A stretch of 64,000 nucleotides of DNA from Mortierella alpina. Taxonomy: Eukaryota; Mortierellomycota; Mortierellomycetes; Mortierellales; Mortierellaceae. How positions within the stretch are numbered: position 1 is the first letter of the stretch; every line of letters starts with the position of its first letter. Shown one piece after another: positions 1 through 10,151 of this stretch. The position numbers and the translations under genes were made by a program. The stretch spans positions 2,542,001 to 2,606,000 of the forward strand of contig JANATF010000001.1 of NCBI GenBank assembly GCA_029449245.1, in the 5' to 3' direction. Under the pieces are notes generated by a model that saw only the letters and a list, made by a program, of their open reading frames with translations, was not told where the DNA came from and made no database searches.

Positions 1-1050
1 CAGGCCGGAGTCTCTATCGATGCCGGAAACTTGCTGGTGCAGAAGATCAAGCCCTTAGTCAAGGCCACTCGTCGCATTGGAGCCGATGGTGAGATTGGAG
101 GTTTCGGAGGCCTGTTCGACTTGAAGGCTGCAGGATTCAAGGATCCCATCTTGGTCTCTGCTACAGATGGTGTTGGTACGAAGCTCAAGTTGGCACACAT
201 GACCGGAATCCACGACACCATTGGAATTGATGTCGTCGCCATGAACGTCAACGATTTGATCGTTCAGGGAGCCGAGTCATTGTTTTTCTTGGATTACTAT
301 GCATGCGGCAAGCTCGAGGTTGAGGTCGCCAAGGATGTTGTCAAGGGAGTCGCTGATGGATGTCTGCTAGCCGGATGTGCGCTTGTCGGAGGTGAAACCT
401 CGGAGATGCCCGGTCTGTACACCCCTGGAGACTACGATCTCGCTGGCTTTGCTGTGGGAGCCGTGGAGCGTAACAAGATTATTCCTCGCATGGATTTGGT
501 CAAGCCCGGCGATGTGCTCTTGGGTCTGACCTCGTCGGGTGCTCACTCGAACGGTTACTCTTTGATCCGCAAGATTGTCGAAAAGTCCAATCAGGAGCTG
601 CATTCGCCTTGCCCCTGGGACAAGACCAAGACTTTGGGCCAGTCCCTGTTGACGCCTACCAGGATTTACGTCAAGCAGTTGCTGCCTGTGGTCCGCAAGG
701 ATCTCGTTAAGGCAATGGCTCACATTACGGGAGGTGGATTTATTGACAACATCCCCCGTGTCTTGCCCAAGGAGCTCGGTGTTGAGGTGGATGCCTCTTC
801 ATGGCCCTTCCCTGATGTCTTCAAGTGGATTATGGCCACTGGCAACGTTCCCCATCGCGAGATGGCCCGAACCTTCAACTGCGGTATTGGTATGGTCTTG
901 GTCGTGGCTGCGGAGGATGTGGAGGAGGTCACAAGCCTGTGCAGGGCTGAGGGCGAGGTTGTGTACCAGATTGGTGTCCTCAAGTCCAAGGAGGACAATG
1001 AGGGCGAGGAGGTTGTTATGCGCAACATGGAGTCGAGCTGGGTCGTTTAG
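1..1050 (+). CDS. ADE5,7: AIR synthetase (PurM) domain, 3' part of bifunctional GARS-AIRS (ADE5,7-type), 5' partial
   Basis: The reading frame is open from base 1 and ends with TAG at 1048-1050, giving 349 residues of a protein that starts outside the window. The residues match phosphoribosylformylglycinamidine cyclo-ligase, which makes aminoimidazole ribonucleotide in the fifth step of cytosolic de novo purine synthesis. Visible family motifs include [14 protein letters not shown], the glycine-rich GGETSEMPG segment and [16 protein letters not shown]. In fungi this domain is normally fused behind a GARS (PurD) domain. The in-frame residues before the first methionine-like position ([10 protein letters not shown]) match the AIRS N terminus, so a fused upstream half is expected but lies off the window. 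No intron is visible. The first internal start candidate at 31 is not the real start. Confidence 0.93.
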   Translation, partial: QAGVSIDAGNLLVQKIKPLVKATRRIGADGEIGGFGGLFDLKAAGFKDPILVSATDGVGTKLKLAHMTGIHDTIGIDVVAMNVNDLIVQGAESLFFLDYYACGKLEVEVAKDVVKGVADGCLLAGCALVGGETSEMPGLYTPGDYDLAGFAVGAVERNKIIPRMDLVKPGDVLLGLTSSGAHSNGYSLIRKIVEKSNQELHSPCPWDKTKTLGQSLLTPTRIYVKQLLPVVRKDLVKAMAHITGGGFIDNIPRVLPKELGVEVDASSWPFPDVFKWIMATGNVPHREMARTFNCGIGMVLVVAAEDVEEVTSLCRAEGEVVYQIGVLKSKEDNEGEEVVMRNMESSWVV

Positions 1051-1729
1051 GAGAACACAAAACCATCTTTTTCTGTATTTATAAAAAACACGCTGCTTCA
1101 TTGCGATTACCAAGACATTTTTTTTTCCGGCGTGATCTTTTCATCAAGAGGTCAACAGATAGCCTCAGAGAAGGCAGATGTGGGGCGGTTGAGTAGAAAG
1201 TTAACACTGCAAACGGATGGGTGAAGAGTGAGTGAAAGAAATATGCGAAGGTGCGGTGAAAGTTGCGGAAACAACAGAAGGAAGGAAGATGAAGAACTAT
1301 CCGTGCGTTTGATTGCAGAGCATCACACAAGGAGTCTTTTCCCGTGCATGGCAAGGATAATGGTACTGAAGATGCGGCGGTAGGGGTAGGAGGAAACACA
1401 ATTGGAGCCGTCATGAGTACATGTACAGCGCATACAGTACACAGAACCAAAAACTTTCTTGACGCCTTCAAAAGCAAGGTGGTTTGTGGCACATTTAAAA
1501 TTATCATCGCTGCCCTGGAATGGCTGATTGCAAGCCAACTACAATATGAATTTGACAATAAGACCTTGAAACGAAAAGTTACGGGCGTCTAAATGAAGAG
1601 TCGTGCATCAAAGACAAAACTACTAACCGACGATTACAACAAACAATAACCACGCCCTGCATTGTTCTGTCCTTTGCCTTTTTTTTTTTTTTTTTTTTTT
1701 AATTGGTAGACAAGTTACGCCATGAAGTA
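1051..1729. other. Convergent intergenic region
   Basis: This 679 bp stretch lies between the stop of the purine gene and the stop of the minus-strand PAS gene, so it holds two 3' UTRs. A 22-24 nt poly-T run ends near 1700. Short ORFs here show no recognisable family and no splice logic, and I see no RNA gene. Confidence 0.6.
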
Positions 1730-2069
1730 TTACCGGTACCCTGACCCACTGCTTCCAGGCCGATCCCGATCTCTCTCAGGATGCCTTGTGGATTTTGGCA
1801 TCTCCAACTCTTCTACCTCCTCACCATCTTCTATCTCCACAAGCCATGCTCTCGGCTCTGCCTCTAAGTCTAATTCTTCCATCTCCATATCCAATCCAGA
1901 ATCGTCGACATCATTCATGTCAATATGCCCTACATCTGCTCTAACGGGTCTGTATGGGTATTCATAGACATAGCCTTGATCATGATAGTGTTCTCGCTCA
2001 TGTTCATGTCCATGGCCAGTCTCATTGTCGTGGTGATCCTCCCTATCGGCACCGTCTTGCTCATTGGTC

Positions 2070-2101
<32 letters not shown>

Positions 2102-4440
2102 ATCCAGGTCGAGCTCTTGCATGTGATGAGTCCGCATCCTATATGCCTCCGGTAAAGGTGTAGTTCCATCCACAATCGTCGGATCATCCTGCTGTAAGGA
2201 CGTCAGAGGCCTTAACCGACCATGCTCCCGATCCAAGTTTCGGATGCTGTTGATGGAGCCGATGGGGAGACCTCTCAGTGGTGCTCGGTACGAGTATGCG
2301 GAAGGCGAATACGATGAAAAGGATGTGTTGGAGTAGCTGCTGTTGTGGTTGAAGTTGCTGGGGTTGCCTGAGTAATGTGCAAATGTGGATGAGGACGTGG
2401 TTGAGGATGTGTACGAAGACGAAGGCGAGCTGGATATTGAGCCGGCGCGGATTGATCCATATCCGCTGTGCATCCTCGAACTACTGTTGCTGTGGACTGG
2501 CGATATGGGATTTGAGCCGTGTCGAGAAAGGCCATCATGTCCATCAATGCTTTGCGCGTATCGACTGCTGCTGAAAGAGGACTCTGTTGATGATGAGCTT
2601 GCAAAGTACTCTGACGATGACTCGTCTCTCCTAGGCCTTCCTATACCGTGGTTGGGTATTCCTGCCGTAAGCAAATGCCTCCTCACAAAAGGCTTGCACC
2701 GCCTCATGATTGCAACCATTCCATCTGCAGCGCCAAACAGCATGGCCTCACATGGGATCTCCCGTTGACAGTGGGGCGACTGGAACCAGAACCGCATGTG
2801 TGTCACAGCATTAGTGGATTTGGCCAAGTCCACCTGCTCGACGAAGGTGGCCAGATCGTCGGATCGTATGAAGAGCAAGAATGGTCTCCCCACAATTTCG
2901 TCTGGCTCAAGCTTGAAGATCAGTTCACAAGAGGGCGACGCGTACATGATTCCAAGATTGCGAGAGAACCGATTTAGAATCATGCACGCCCGTGGCTCCG
3001 GATCAAGTCCGCTTGGATTCCAAGTGTTGATGCCAAAGGCTTTGTGGTGGCGTTTAATGCGTTCGAATTCCTATTAGTAAAGGGCCCATGGATGGTTAAT
3101 AGACGGGTACATGATCAATGACCCACGACATCTCTGTTGACTACAGGTGAGCAGTTAGGGCCGACAGCATTATGGAGAAGGGATGTGTATATCCATGTAG
3201 GTGTTGCCATGATTTGGCACTGAAGAAGGAACCAATCACCGTCCGCGTCCAACTGGCCCGTACCTCTCTCCTCGGGTAAAAAGGAAAAACATGGTGAAAA
3301 ACGAGGAAAATACAAAAAAAAAACTAGGAGACAGACAACGAAGGACGCGCGCGTATCAGGGTCACATAGACACCAAAGAAAAAACCATGGCCCTGGCAGG
3401 ATGCTTCGTCGTTTGTGGACAAAATCCGATTGCACATCGCACTTGCACCTCACCCTTTTTTTCTCTTACGCGCTCTGCGTCTGTTCGCCTCGTACAAACA
3501 AACGCCCCTCTGTGGAGTGCGACATTGTTAAGCTCTACCCGATTTGTTTTCTTTTCGTTTCTTCCTTTTTGTTTACCTGCTCCTTCGATCCAACAAGACT
3601 CGTCATAGCGGCAGAGTGGGCACTGAGCTTGCGAACTATCCGAAAAAACAAGAAAACAAGCACGGTATTAGGATGAATGTGAAGAAGACAAGAACATGGG
3701 ATGAACCGAACCCCATAGCGGAGACGATGGAGACAAGAGCTCGGCCATCCTAAAAGAATCCTCGATCCTCAAGGTATCCTCAAGGTATCCTGAAGGTTGT
3801 ATTATGCTACAATAGTGTTCCGCTCTGCTGTCACCAACTTTAAACTGGAAAGGGAGGAAACGCTATTCCACAACAATAAATCATATCCTCTCAATGTTTT
3901 TACATGAAAGGGTGGCATCACATTGATGCCTACACCAGAACTGGTGGAGTCTGTCGAATATATTGCATTAAGGTGGTACGACCCTCCCCAGCGCTGAAAT
4001 GATGAAATACGAAAAATAAAAGGTCCTAGTCCCAGCACACTTCCTCAAGTAAACGAAATGCAGAGAGTACTTACTGGTTCCTTCAGTTTGATCGATGACT
4101 GTGGAGCATGTTACGATATAATCGTAGCACAGACTGAAAATGACCATGCACGGTACATAGGTGCCGTTCTTGTGCAGGAAACGCAAAATAACTTGAGTGC
4201 CGACCATCTCATTGAGCACATTCTCTTGGTGGGTGACCTTGACATATGCAATGTCGTCCTTGTGAATCACATCGTAGGCGGGGATCCCAATGATCTCCTC
4301 GGGTTCGTAGCCGAGACATGCGGTTATGGACGACGATGCCCAGAGGAAACAGCCGTCTGGGGTGAGATCATGGAAGGAAATGAAGTTGTCGACCAGGAAC
4401 ATGCGATAGTGGTTTTGCAGCAATTGCGACGAATGGCTGC
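1730..4440 (-). CDS. White-collar-1-like PAS protein without LOV or GATA finger (5' end and one junction unresolved)
   Basis: Two coding blocks are well supported. Block 1 (about 4440-4075) encodes a PAS domain (FISFHDLTPDGCFLWASSS to YDYIVTCSTVIDQTEGT) and ends at a consensus GTAAGT donor beginning at 4074. Block 2 (3070-1730) opens with EFERIKRHHKAFGINTWNP after a TAG acceptor and holds a second PAS domain with the white-collar signature CMILNRFSRN, PFLLFIRSDDL and RFWFQSPHC. It ends in a long Ser/His-rich tail with an 11-residue Asp run. The family acts as nuclear light-response or transcription regulators. No flavin-binding LOV motif (GxNCRFLQ) and no GATA zinc finger are present, so direct photoreception is unlikely. 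Block 1 leaves phase 1 while block 2 needs phase 0, so a short exon in 3071-4074 is probably missing from this model. An upstream acceptor (CACAG, ending at 4441) and a TATA box near 4790 imply a short 5' exon; ATG 4615 is one candidate. Confidence 0.75.
3071..4074. other. Unresolved ~1 kb gap inside the PAS gene
   Basis: This is about ten times a typical intron in the window. It starts with a consensus donor and ends with a TAG acceptor on the minus strand, but the flanking phases do not join. It contains a short direct repeat (TCCTCAAGGTA, twice near 3765-3785). I could not identify the expected small exon. An insertion or a cluster of introns is possible. Confidence 0.5.
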
Positions 4441-4783
4441 CTGTGCTTTTTTTTTTCTTTTTTTTTTCTTAGACCAAAAATCTAGAGGAATATCGGTAAC
4501 GAGAATACGAGCGAGCTGGAAAAGCGGCTGTGTGTGTGTTTGAGGTCGAAGGGGAAAGGGAAAAGGGCAGAAACGTGCGTTAAGAAGTAAAACCCTGCAG
4601 TGACGAGCGAGCCATAGGAATGCAAGGTGTGGGAGAAGTGGAATGCCAATGCTCACGCAGCAACACCAGCAATGCACTCAGTGGAAGGACAGCGGAGAAC
4701 AGGAGGGTAAGAAGCGGCAATCAACGAGTGCGAAGACGGGAGTGCGGGAGAGGAAGAGGTGTGAGGTGAGAAGAACAATGTAT

Positions 4784-4794
4784 TTTTTTATATA
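4784..4794 (-). promoter_or_regulatory. TATA-box-like element upstream of the PAS gene
   Basis: The minus strand reads TATATAAAAAA here, about 170 bp upstream of the candidate ATG at 4615 and about 350 bp upstream of the first secure coding block. It is the clearest core-promoter-like element for that gene. Assignment is by position only. Confidence 0.4.
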
Positions 4795-4799
4795 GCAGA

Positions 4800-5535
4800 A
4801 AAAGCCGATGTTCGTTCAGGGTTCAACCGCTTGTTTTCTCTTGTCAACTGCCTCTACAGGAGTGCTGATGCGCTTCTTGTGTGATGAACAGCAAGGACGG
4901 TGCTGGAAGAATCGAATGAGCGGCCTCAATGCTCATCGAGCGAGCCTGCCTGTAGATCCGCTCGAAGCTATGGCACGGGTGGGCGGTCCATATTCGGACA
5001 GATGATTGGCCGACAATGCACTCCGCTCACCCTACAACTCCACGCCTGTAGCAGATCTCTGGGCCCCACATGCTCCCATGGCGCCCTGGCGCCTGTTCGA
5101 GAGCAGGGCCAGTGATGCCAAAGCGCGCATTGCAAAACATAGGGAGACACATACCGTACGAATCCGGCAGCCAGGACATTGATCATCAGGCTGCCTGCAG
5201 CAGCTGAAGGCAGCAAAAGGCAGAGTAACACGACAATGCTCGGTGTGTCTGATCCGCGAAAACGCGATTGGACGGCACCCCCTGCACCACTGATTCGATC
5301 ATATTTCCCTTCGCTCACGCTCTCCTGATTAGCCCCCACGGCCAACCTTCGTTTCTGGGTAACCATGAGCCGCATCTAACCATTGGCGTGCATGATCTAC
5401 ACATCCAGCACCAAGACAGACACTACGAGCAACCATGCGGATCCAATGGCTCGTATCACGAATTTGAAACTCAAATGCAGCTTGTGTGTTTCTTCTCTGT
5501 TCTCTTCTTTTTTTTGCAGGTCAACTTGGTCTATA
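4800..5535. other. Intergenic, 3' flank of the bHLH gene
   Basis: This 736 bp segment lies between the PAS gene promoter and the stop of the bHLH gene. The ORFs here are short and unconserved in appearance. I see no RNA gene or repeat. Confidence 0.5.
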
Positions 5536-6339
5536 TCACTCCTCCCGCTCCTCAGAGTCACCGCCTGTCCGATGATACGCATCCGTACACCGGCGTAGTT
5601 CTTCCTCCAGCTCCAGGATACGGTCGACAGCTACAAGCGATGTGCACGCCATGCAACAGGAAAAAAATATATCTGTTCAGAAGTCACTCGCAAAGACACT
5701 ACAGATCAATCCTTGCGTTGTCTCGCACTTTTCTCTTCTTTTTTTTTTTGACGTCTGTCCCCACCTACCTTTCCGTAGTATAGTCGCCTTTGAATCCGTG
5801 TTCGGTGCACATCTAGTAACAGAAAAGCGTTCACAGCCCGAACACAACTGGTGAGTCTCAAATTCAAACATATTAAGACATACAAGGAAGGAAAAAAAAT
5901 GACATACTCAGGAATGACACTCTTCAGCTCCTCAAATCCTGAATTGATCTTCTCTCGTCTCTTCTGCTCCGATAGAATGTGTGCCAGTCTTCGAGTCGGC
6001 GGTACTAGTTCCCGAAGTCCCGACACCTGATGATGATCAATGGAAGGAATGGGTATCTTGCGGGTCTGTCGTCCATGGTATTTACGCGGCGCTGTGGTTT
6101 GGGGTGGTCGTGGAGGGATGGCCCGAGGTTGAGGTGGGATGGCCCGAGGTTGAGGTGGGATGACAATCTTGGAGGAAGTTACAGCACTAATTGAGGGTGC
6201 AGAACTCGATGTTGTGGTGACACTCTGACTACGGGATCGCGCTCGCAGCTCATGTGAAAACGATATAGCAGTTGATGAGCTTTGTGGGGAGCGATGAGGT
6301 TGGCCGGAATCTTGGGAATAAAAGTGCTGCGTCTGCTGG

Positions 6340-6371
<32 letters not shown>

Positions 6372-6501
6372 TTGTAGTTGCTGCTGTTGGAGGTGATATT
6401 GCTGCTCTTGCTGTTGCTGTTGGTGCTCTTGCTGTCGTTGCTGCTGCTGTTGCTGCTGCCGTTGCTGGTGCTGATGCTGATGCTGATGCTGTTGTTGTTG
6501 C

Positions 6502-6554
<53 letters not shown>

Positions 6555-7430
6555 TTGTTGCTGTTGTTGATGATGTTGATGATGTTGTTGATGTTGTTGT
6601 TGCAAGTTGTAATGATGAAAGCTGGAATGGGCTGGCAGAGACGACGAGAGTGTGGACGACAAAGGATACGCTGGCATTTGTCGGTGCGTTGCCTGTTGTT
6701 GCTGCTGCTGCGGATAGTGCTGCTGCTGTCTCGATCCGTGTAGACCCGAAAGCACGTCTTGACCCTGGCTTGGGGCTAAGAAGGCTGCAGTATGGCCGCC
6801 ACTGTTGCTACTACTACTAGCACCACTCATACCGGTCCCACTACTGCTGCTGCTGCCACTGTTGTCCATGGTGGAGTGTGTTCCAAAGGACGTTGTTACC
6901 TGGTTCTGGTATATCACTGGCAAATTCGAAGGCGGCTGAAAGGACGAAGAGAAATATCCGCCACTGTTGTTGCTGCCACCACTGCCGCCATTGCCTCCCG
7001 AATACCCACCCCCTGTTGAATTTCTGCGGCCTATACCCCCTCCTCCCGTTATTGGGGCTGGAATGGGTAGCGATGGCGACATCACTGATAAGGCGGCCAA
7101 GGACTCTAAGGACGACTCCAAGCCCGCGTTGGTGCTCTGACTGTTACTGTTGTTGCTGCTGTTTCCTCCGCTGTACCGGTTGCCGCTAAAGTTTTGGCCA
7201 CCCACAATTCCTGGAGAGAGAATTGAAGGTGCGTAACCAGTGCTATCAACAGCTGACGTTATGGAGGTATTGGATGCATCAAAGCTTGAGAGCAGAAAGC
7301 CCTGTGTGAACTCAGGAGACGCTGTAGGGCCACTGCGTCGAGCTGTGTTACCATCGTTACTAGAATTGTTGTTGTTACGGTTGTTATTGTTGTTGTCATT
7401 GCTGCCACCGCTGGCGCCTCGGTACTCCAT
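5536..7430 (-). CDS. bHLH transcription factor with long polyglutamine region
   Basis: Three exons give 553 residues: 7430-5908, 5812-5769 and 5630-5536. Introns of 95 and 138 bp have GTATGT and GTAGGT donors and keep frame. The basic region and helix 1 end exon 1 (RRLAHILSEQKRREKINSGF then ELKSVIPE). The loop and helix 2 start come from exon 2 (CAPNTDSKATILRK), and helix 2 finishes in exon 3 (AVDRILELEEELRR). This H-E-R-type basic region predicts E-box binding in the nucleus. The N-terminal part (1-470) is Ser/Gly/Asn-rich with a Gln/His tract at roughly residues 240-380, coded by a CAG/CAA-rich repeat. ATG 7430 is chosen because the frame stays open upstream to 8066 but contains no ATG there. 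The exact family is not clear; no PAS or long zipper is seen. Confidence 0.85.
6300..6720. repeat. CAG/CAA trinucleotide repeat coding for polyQ
   Basis: The plus strand is dominated by CTG, TTG and TGC triplets, which read as CAG/CAA codons in the minus-strand bHLH gene. The longest uninterrupted Gln run is coded near 6490-6570, flanked by His-Gln alternation. The same DNA produces artefactual poly-Leu and poly-Val frames on the plus strand. Confidence 0.9.
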
Positions 7431-8856
7431 GTGATATCGCCTTTTACTGTGCTGACCGAGAACAGGGTAATGCTTGTGAATACGAGAAGGTAATGGCTGC
7501 CTACAAACAACGGACTGAGAGTGGGCACGGCAAGTTGGAAGTTTAAGGTTGCGAGAGATTGACGAACTGATGAGCTGACGAGTTTCTGGGTATGTTTGAG
7601 CGGAACAGGGTGCAAGTGAAGGAACACAGGACAGAGGTACGAACCTGAGGAACCTGAGGCAAGTATGAGATCGAGAGATATCGCTCAAAGTCGAAGTACC
7701 CAGGGCGGCAGGAGAAACCGCGGTGATTGTGATAGCTAAAGGATGGCGAATAGGTGTGCCAAGGTCAAAGAGAAACAAGAAGGGAGACGAAACAGAAAAG
7801 ACAGCTATCTTTTGACATGTGTTCAAGGGAAAGCAGCAAGGCCCTGGATGGCTGGAGCTTGCGAGCTGGCTTTGAACAAACAGCGCGCGCGGAAGGCACA
7901 CGGGAGCACGACAAGGACGAGGACGTGCATGATGAGGACGTGAGATCGAAAAAAGAGTACTGGAGTGCAAAGGTTGAGCTCTCTCTTTCAACTTTCCTCC
8001 GTGGAATGACGAACCATGAGGAACGTTTGAGTAACATGTGCTTGTGAAAGGATAGAGGTGTCCCAATTAAGACCACAGAAAGATTGATGAACGGGAGTCT
8101 GTGCTTCTGTCCACCTGCAACCCGATTAAACATTCGTTGCTTTTGTAAACTGCTTCCAGAGCAGAGGGACGGGACAAGAGAGGCTGCAGCGGAGATAAAG
8201 AATGGTCAAATTGCTTCTGAGCTCGCTCTTCTTTTCTCATGGCTCCTGTGTTAAGCAGATCTACGCGCATTTCAGTAATCGCGCCATGTTTATCATTCCG
8301 CCATGTGTGGCACTGTTATCTGTGAGCTGAGTTGGTTTGAAGATATCCGATCTGTCATGAGAAATACGGTCTTCCTTCTCTATTGTTGTTTTCTGTTTCC
8401 TCTTTTTCTGCACCCTGCTTCTTGCCTCCACCCCTGCTCTTCCATTGTTTCTGTACTCCTCTGCTGCAGAATTGTCATATGAAGAATGGGGTCACTTTGC
8501 ACCTGCGTCACGTAACCAGCCCTCACTATCTTCGCCTTTGGTGACACTTGAACCACCTCCTCTCCATCCTCATCTCTTCCATCCCATATCATCCCAGTCT
8601 TCCTGTCCAGTTCATCATCCCTAAAGCGCAACAGTTGGAGGCGACGGCTCCTTGCACTCTGTGCACTGTTCCTTTTTCACTTCGTGCTGCCTGTCGCGAC
8701 AGAACAGAGGTCAACTCTTTCATAAAGAAAACGACTCCTATTGTTTATTCCTTCATGCTCCCTCCTCTTTTCAAACACTCTCCACGAAACTATGTACATG
8801 TGCAAGAGGATGAATACTTCCTCCTTGCTCCTTCTGCAAAGCTATGCCCAAACGAA
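7431..8856. other. Upstream region of the bHLH gene
   Basis: This 1.4 kb stretch separates the bHLH start from the stop of the hot-dog protein gene; both genes are on the minus strand. It should contain the bHLH promoter and 5' UTR. The bHLH frame stays open for about 210 codons upstream without an ATG, which I read as chance in a pyrimidine-rich leader. No other gene is supported. Confidence 0.5.
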
Positions 8857-9879
8857 TTATGCACGGCCAGCAACATGCAGACGCTCCAATGCCTTTCGAG
8901 CATCCTCTGGAATGGCCAAAGGTACACCATTCCATCGATCCACAAAGTCTTGCTTCAGTTGTCCAACCACCACTGCGTCGCCTTGGACTTGGCTAGGATG
9001 GAATCGTGGGTCGATGCCCACAGCCTCTCGATCCAGACCTGCAGCACCCGCTTCCTCAAGTCTAGCTCCAGCCTTCCTCTCACCTTTCGCCGCAGCGGTA
9101 GGAGCATCCCGGGAAAAGGCACCAGAGGATGATTGACATGACTGCAAGGTCAGTGACGGATCCAAGACGGTGAGTTTCTTGAAGATGCCGATTTGATAAG
9201 TCACCGAGGACTTGTCTGGCCCTATCTCCAATACAGCCAGTCGCGCCTCCACAGTTCCAGGAAATCGCAGTGACAGATCATGTCCCGAGGATGCCTCATC
9301 CACACAAGACTCTGTGGTCAACACGCCAATCTCCCTCGTGTTGGGATCATGTCCAGCCTTTGTTCTGTGTTGACCCTCCGTAAAGGTTGTTCGAACCTTT
9401 GATGCGAGCTCGCCGAGTCCAGCTTCTTGGACCAAGAATGTCTGGACAATGGTTTCGAACAGGTCGTTGAAAGGTGGGTGTGCAAGAAACGATGACTTTT
9501 GGGCATTGGATAAACGGTTAGAGGCTCCTCGATGTGTATCAGACCAACGTAGTTGGATATCCATGTGGTACGGATAGAAGGCTCGATCTTTGGGCGAGAC
9601 CATGGAATTGGAGTTGCTGTTGGAGCCATGGCTACTGCCTTTGGATTCGACGTTCTTTTTTGGTGGTATGGGATTTGAAGAGGCAGTTGAAAGCGGCGTA
9701 TGAGGTTCTGGCTTTGAAGATTCTGTCGAGTATTGGTAAGATAAGGCGCAGAGTCTTGAGAGACCGATGCTCGTTCGTGTAGCAATAGAGATCGAGCTGG
9801 TCCTCGCAGGCAGGATGTGCCTTCCGAACCGACTTCCTTGCTGACAGAGAATTCTGGTGACCTTTTGAGCTGAGTACAT
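8857..9879 (-). CDS. Mitochondrial hot-dog-fold (acyl-CoA thioesterase-like) protein
   Basis: A single exon of 340 residues starts at ATG 9879; the longer open frame upstream has no ATG before this. The N terminus (1-50) is rich in Arg and Ser with no acidic residues, typical of a mitochondrial presequence. After a Ser/Asn-rich linker, the domain begins near residue 101 with YPYHMDIQLRWSDTHRGASN. This resembles the first strand and N-D-x-x-H region of 4HBT hot-dog thioesterases, where an Asp and a His/Asn region shape the active site. The insertions around it (TTESCVDEASSG and a Ser/Ala-rich stretch near 265-290) lengthen it beyond the usual 130-150-residue domain. The likely role is hydrolysis of an acyl-CoA or acyl-ACP in the matrix, but the substrate cannot be told. 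The family assignment is moderate and rests mainly on the first motif. Confidence 0.65.
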   Translation of the reverse strand: MYSAQKVTRILCQQGSRFGRHILPARTSSISIATRTSIGLSRLCALSYQYSTESSKPEPHTPLSTASSNPIPPKKNVESKGSSHGSNSNSNSMVSPKDRAFYPYHMDIQLRWSDTHRGASNRLSNAQKSSFLAHPPFNDLFETIVQTFLVQEAGLGELASKVRTTFTEGQHRTKAGHDPNTREIGVLTTESCVDEASSGHDLSLRFPGTVEARLAVLEIGPDKSSVTYQIGIFKKLTVLDPSLTLQSCQSSSGAFSRDAPTAAAKGERKAGARLEEAGAAGLDREAVGIDPRFHPSQVQGDAVVVGQLKQDFVDRWNGVPLAIPEDARKALERLHVAGRA

Positions 9880-10151
9880 GGCTTTGAGGACGATCAAGTG
9901 TTGAGTAAGAAAGTAAGTGGGAGGAAAGAAAAAAAAATCGCGAAAATGACATAAAGGTCTCGTTTTTTTGAGACCCTCCCGGTTTGAATAGCAACTCCCG
10001 AACGGTCGGGACGATCCGAGATGCAATGCGTGGAAAAGTGAGAAAACACAAGGAGACACCGCTTGGAAGTCCACGTTCCAGAGTGAGAACTGACACCTCG
10101 ACTGAGTTTGCAACTCGCGTTAGATATAGTACTATACATTGCCTATGCGTT

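Noticed and set aside
1730-4440. A blue-light photoreceptor of the WC-1 type
   Set aside because: No LOV cysteine motif and no GATA zinc finger are visible in the supported blocks, so only white-collar-like PAS is claimed.
6272-6820. Poly-Leu and poly-Val/Ala ORFs on the plus strand
   Set aside because: They are frame artefacts of the CAG/CAA repeat of the minus-strand bHLH gene.
7431-8066. N-terminal extension of the bHLH ORF to 786 residues
   Set aside because: No ATG lies in frame upstream of 7430; the extension is Ser/Leu/Pro-rich leader sequence. Non-ATG initiation cannot be excluded but nothing supports it.
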